This document shows positions 60,032 to 64,000 of a stretch of DNA of 64,000 nt, one piece after another. The notes beneath the pieces were generated by a model that made no database searches, was not told where the DNA came from, and worked only from the letters and a program-made list of their open reading frames with translations. The position numbers and the translations under genes are program-made. The stretch is from Marisa cornuarietis (taxonomy: Eukaryota; Mollusca; Gastropoda; Architaenioglossa; Ampullariidae): positions 248,001-312,000 of the forward strand of contig SMMW01000641.1 in NCBI GenBank assembly GCA_004794655.1, given 5' to 3'. How positions within the stretch are numbered: position 1 is the stretch's first letter; every line of letters starts with the position of its first letter.

Positions 60032-61107
60032 TTAACGAACCATCAGCCTTCGTAGCGTTTGCCTGAACGTTGACCCCAGGCTGATGTACACAAAGAAGTT
60101 TACCGCGGAGTTTAGGGCCAGAAGTCCGTGCATTAAGATCTCCACGAGTACCACTAGATTACATTGCCGTGTCCAGGGGCGATAGTCGGGTACTAGGAGT
60201 CGAGCCATGGAGGTCAAGACACGAGGACTGACGCATGCGATGTAGATACCGGAAATGACGACAAGCGTGCGGGTCAGCGCGACGTCATCTCCGCTCGCCT
60301 TACAATGGTGTGAACAGTCTTGTCTCCACTTCATGGCGGTGTGTAACTTCACAGCTGTGATGACTGTGGTTACGGCCGTTACAGCAAGTGAGAGAAAAGG
60401 AACAACAGAAAACATGACCCGGATGTCCAGGATGTCAAGGAAGGCCTTGTTCTCCATGTAGAAGGTGGAGGGGATGATGAGCCAAGTCGGCTGTACCTGA
60501 GAGTAGAAATAATAAACACACACTGTGTCATAACTAAACAGTATAGTCTCGCCGCTGCAGGTCAGAGCGAGGCTCACGACCCCAAATATGACCCCAAACA
60601 CTCGCCTGGACACCAGGCCCCGCACCTGTAGAGGGAGGGCGATGTGCACACATCTGTCTACTGAGATGAGCATGGAGACGAGGTTGGCGATGACAGCAAT
60701 GATATCTGGAATGCCCACAAGGCGGAAACGAATAAGCGCAAAGGTCACGTGATCCCTCAGTTCTTTTCCAAACAGTTTTCCCAGCGAGTAGTTAAAGTAT
60801 CGGGTATACAGCGCTGTGAGGAACAGAAGATCGAGCAGCGATAACATCAACAGCAGGCTGTTGACACGACCCTGCAAACCTTGCTTATAAAAGATAATGC
60901 AGTTGAGGACATTGGTGATAATGCCAACAGACAAAAGCGGGAGAACTGCGACATAAATTATACTTGAAACTATCTCTCTCGCTGGTTCACTAACTCCCCT
61001 AAACTTACACAGGGAATAAACTCGGGCAGCGGCAGTCGTAAGCAGTTATCGAACCTGAAGGTAACAAGCGAAGTATTGTCCAGCGAGTTTTCTGTGGTCG
61101 TTGCCAT
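60032..61107 (-). pseudogene. GPCR subfamily 2, N-terminal frameshift
   Basis: ATG 61107 opens MATTTENSLDNTSL and the motif DNCLRLPLPEFIPCVS. About 4 nt are then missing relative to the paralogues near 60990 (between gagtt and agtgaacc), and the frame closes soon after. In the shifted frame SEPAREIVSSIIYVAVLPLL leads into an intact TM1-TM7 ending RRLMVR at 60032, including DRC, ECL2 YDTVCVYYFYSQVQPTWL, ACVSPR in TM6 and NFFVY in TM7. It also lacks one codon in TM1 (LPLLSVGII against LPLLFVTGII). An internal start would leave a receptor without the cysteine-bearing N-terminus. A young pseudogene or sequencing error. Confidence 0.85.
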
Positions 61108-61125
61108 GGCTACTTTATTCTTCAA

Positions 61126-61148
61126 CTGGAACAAAAGAGTGAGTCAGT
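61126..61148 (-). other. Likely 5'UTR intron acceptor, 60 kb locus
   Basis: On the - strand ctcactcttttgttccag ends 18 nt before the ATG, at the place where the paralogues have theirs. Confidence 0.5.
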
Positions 61149-62817
61149 CAAACTTACTTTACTTTTGTCAACTGTCTATGAAACCAAGTTGGGATTAATT
61201 CTTAATGCATTAATTATAAACAATAAAAGCCGATTGACATAGAGATCAGTTGTATCAAGAGAAAAGAATTATTGTTTGAAACCTTCGTGTTGCCAGGCAG
61301 TCCCCCATCCCGTGATAACTATAATTATACAAAGAACCAGCTAATCACCACAGTCAGTGCCCTGTCCTATTTATTATCCCCATGACCTAATATAGTAATA
61401 ATAATATAGTGCTGTGTCCTAGTCATTATTTCCATGACTTAGTATTGTCAAACAATTTATCTGTCCTTACGATGATTTAAACTAGAAACTAAATTGACAT
61501 GGTACTATATCTATATTGCAGCTACATATTTCTCCAACCTCTGATTCCACATCTTTTAGACGAATGTTGTGTTGTGTTAGGACTCTACAATCTTGCCAGT
61601 GCTAGTTACTAACACTATGCCCACAGGTCTTAATAATTTGTTACCGTATTCATTAACAAGTAATTACTTCAACTCTGAACTACGTTTGAGTCACCTTAGG
61701 TCATCCTCCTTGAAATTCCTTGTCCAGAGATGTGAAAGTGCAAAGATACCTGTCTTTCGCCGAACAGGTAGTTGGCCAGGTAACATCAGCACCAAGCCAT
61801 GAGTCTGATGAGTTTATAACAAGATCGCCGAGAAAATTGCTTCCCTTAAGGGTCAAAGAGAAAAAAAAAGATTTTATGTGGGAGAAATAAAAGTAGTTAC
61901 CCTATCCTAACCACCATTCCGTATGATTAATTATTCCAAACTTTCACGCGAAAAGAAATATTAGATGTTCTTTTAAAATAAGGAAATCAAATCAGAGAAA
62001 AGTAAAAAAAGCCATCGTTGTAAGAAAGGTATGTATCAGAATTTAATGTTTTTCAATGCAGTCTACCTGATGTTTTTCTCTCGTGACATTCTAAACCCAC
62101 ACTCATCACTACTTGTGCACACATATCACAATCACACTTGTGTCAGTCATCGTCAATTATCGGCAAAAGTCCGCCATCTTTGTCAACGATGTACATGCAA
62201 GTGGCTTTAGTATCTAAAGCGAAATTCACGGAAACTTATTATTTAATTTTTTTTGCACAAAACAACCTCAGGTGTCTTTAGAAGGTATGTAGTAGGTTAG
62301 TCAATAATGGAAGTCCTGACGAAAAGTGACTTTTCGTTAATGTTAATAATAGAAGGAAAAAAATGACTTTTTAGATAAATCTTATTTTTTTGTTTTTGTT
62401 TCAGTTTTATTTTTTTCTCTTTTTTTCTTACAGTTGACAAGTTAGTGGAAGAGTTTAAGAAATCAAAATCTTGTATCTGAACTTTTTGTTTCCTCAACCG
62501 GAAAATTCTTATGTTATTAATTTGCCTTTACTTTGTAACCTTTCAGCTTCATTATAGATTTTTTATTGTCATTTTCGTAAAGGAAATGTATTTTACTAGG
62601 GTCAGAATGTTCCTCAGACATCTTATCTTGTGTCAAGCACAAAGCTCACATCTCATCGCTGCCACTCGTTTCAAGGTTGTGTAAGGTGTCCACCACCACT
62701 TCCTCTCGCTGTCAGATGACCATTGACAACAACAACAACGACGCCGACGTCTGTGTCACAGATGCTAAGAGAAAGGGAATATCGGGAAGGTAGGAAGCAG
62801 ACGGTAAATTGCCGACC
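61149..62817. other. Upstream flank of the 60 kb locus, tandemly duplicated
   Basis: Matches 51301-53250 with many indels. No gene is supported. Confidence 0.55.
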
Positions 62818-63024
62818 ACTGACACTACAGTCACAGTCTCGCCACTACAGTCACAGTCTCGCCACTACAGTCACAGTCTCGCCACTACAGTCACAGTCTC
62901 GCCACTACAGTCACAGTCTCGCCACTACAGTCACAGTCTCGCCACTACAGTCACAGTCTCACCACTACAGTCACAGTCTCGCCACTACAGTCACAGTCTC
63001 GCCACTACAGTCACAGTCTCGCCC
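62818..63024. repeat. 20-bp minisatellite, about 10 units
   Basis: Unit cactacagtcacagtctcgc, almost perfectly homogenised. At the matching place in the other duplicate (53270-53300) there is a single related copy (gacagtctcgtcctcgtgta), so this array expanded after the duplication. Confidence 0.92.
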
Positions 63025-63331
63025 TCGTGTGCAGGGTCAGAGTGCAAAGTTCACAGTCGGCTAGACTCACAAGACTTCCTCGCTTTAAAGGCTTAAAACG
63101 TCGAGAACATTGGCTGAAGCAACAACAGAAATACGGTTTCATGTGATAACAACACCAAGAAACGGCAAGATGGCGCCCTGTAGACTCTAGTGTTACTGAG
63201 GTTATCATGATTAAACCTGGTTTGTTAAACAAGTACTCCTCGTTTATTTAAACCCTTTCCACCACCAACGATGGGGTTTAATAACTACAAATGGGCACAA
63301 ACATCCACGTAAGGGTCGGCATCAATTTCAC

Positions 63332-63332
<1 letters not shown>
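63025..63332. other. Intergenic, nothing recognised
   Basis: Unique sequence, no gene seen. Confidence 0.45.

Positions 63333-63388
<56 letters not shown>
63333..63388. repeat. (AC)n microsatellite
   Basis: About 28 units. Confidence 0.95.
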
Positions 63389-63391
<3 letters not shown>

Positions 63392-63432
63392 AATAAGAGA
63401 GAATGAGAGAGAGATTTCTGATTTCTTTGTGT

Positions 63433-63521
63433 ACAGAGGATGTCCGGACCACACTGTGCCATCACAATCAGGTTGTCTGCCGGTCCCAGACGAGGTGATG
63501 TATGCTGTTCTGATTGAAAGG
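63433..63521 (+). other. Possible small exon
   Basis: A tttgtgtacag acceptor-like site precedes an open stretch reading RGCPDHTVPSQSGCLPVPDE then VMYAVLIER, and a gtagg donor-like site follows. No family is recognised and no partner exon is visible. Confidence 0.2.
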
Positions 63522-63741
63522 TAGGACTATATCACCAAGGGTTAGGACACATTCTCTAGCTGTGAGTGACTAGTTTATTTACTAAGGATGGCAGCGACAG
63601 AATCTCTGTAATGGCGGGTATTAGGAGATTGGTCGTCGGGTATCTGAGTAGCAACCTTCGCGGTCTCCCTGTCCCGCCTTCTACAAACATCTGACCGTGG
63701 TCAAGTCTCACTATATTATTATCGAGATCGTTATCAGTAAG

Positions 63742-64000
63742 AAATGCGTGAGTGTGTGCGTGGGTGTGTGTCTGGGTGCGTGAGTGGGTGTGTGTTTGGG
63801 TGTGTGTGAGTGTGCGTTTGTGTGTGCGTGGGTGTGTGAGTGGGTGTATGAGTGGGTGTGTGCGTGGGTGTGTGCGGGGTGTGTGCGTGGGTGTGTGCGT
63901 GGGTGGGTGTGTGCGTGGGTGTGTGAGTGGGTAGGTGTGTGAGTGTGTGCGTGGGTGTGTGAGTGGGTGGGTGTGTGCGTGGGTGTGTGAGTGGGTAGGT
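63742..64000. repeat. GT-rich minisatellite running off the window
   Basis: Irregular gtgtgcgtgggtgtgtgagt units. The Cys/Val/Gly-rich ORF is an artefact. Confidence 0.9.

Overview
This window looks like nuclear DNA of a mollusc, most probably a gastropod. It is AT-rich and intron-bearing, with no operons or bacterial signals. It is packed with microsatellites, minisatellites and decayed non-LTR retrotransposons. The only convincing host genes are rhodopsin-like (class A) seven-transmembrane receptors of the kind that form large lineage-specific arrays in molluscs, usually annotated as putative chemosensory or orphan peptide-like receptors. The taxon is inferred from receptor style and repeat style and is not proven by a marker gene.

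Two receptor subfamilies are present. Subfamily 1 is on the + strand and has three visible coding exons. One complete model lies at 23015-26444 (exons 23015-23264, 23547-23793, 25898-26444). A second copy is cut by the window start (exons 137-383 and 1139-1670). Two relics lie near 17.4 kb and 33.7 kb. The two copies sit in a segmental duplication: about 1-6830 matches about 23411-29600 through exons, introns and 3' flank.

Subfamily 2 is on the - strand and has a single coding exon preceded by a likely 5'UTR intron. There are five loci. 38769-39869 is fully intact. 50045-51268 is open but has a suspicious C-terminal tail. 30520-31598 and 60032-61107 each carry an apparent 4-nt frameshifting deletion near the N-terminus. 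45166-46227 is clearly degenerate. The 50 kb and 60 kb loci belong to a tandem duplication that includes several kilobases of flank (about 48.7-53.5 kb against 58.3-63.1 kb).

The rest is mobile and repetitive DNA: an L2/CR1-like LINE in intron 2 of the complete + gene, an older fragment of that family at 3.1-4.0 kb, two related Rex1/CR1-like LINE copies (14.3-17.3 kb and 33.9-35.1 kb), a LINE endonuclease scrap at 35.9 kb, a tRNA-type SINE at 8.0 kb, a pogo/Tigger-like element at 11.5-12.3 kb, a hAT-like element at 22.0-22.4 kb, and more than a dozen minisatellites. At least two minisatellites (2700-3168 and 14386-14586) are in-frame amplifications of LINE coding sequence. One LINE insertion has an 85-bp copy of receptor exon 3 fused to its 5' end. 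Several minisatellites consist of tandem hairpins or palindromes, including about 47 copies of a 25-bp unit that often contains a perfect CRE (TGACGTCA). No rRNA, convincing tRNA gene or CRISPR array was seen.
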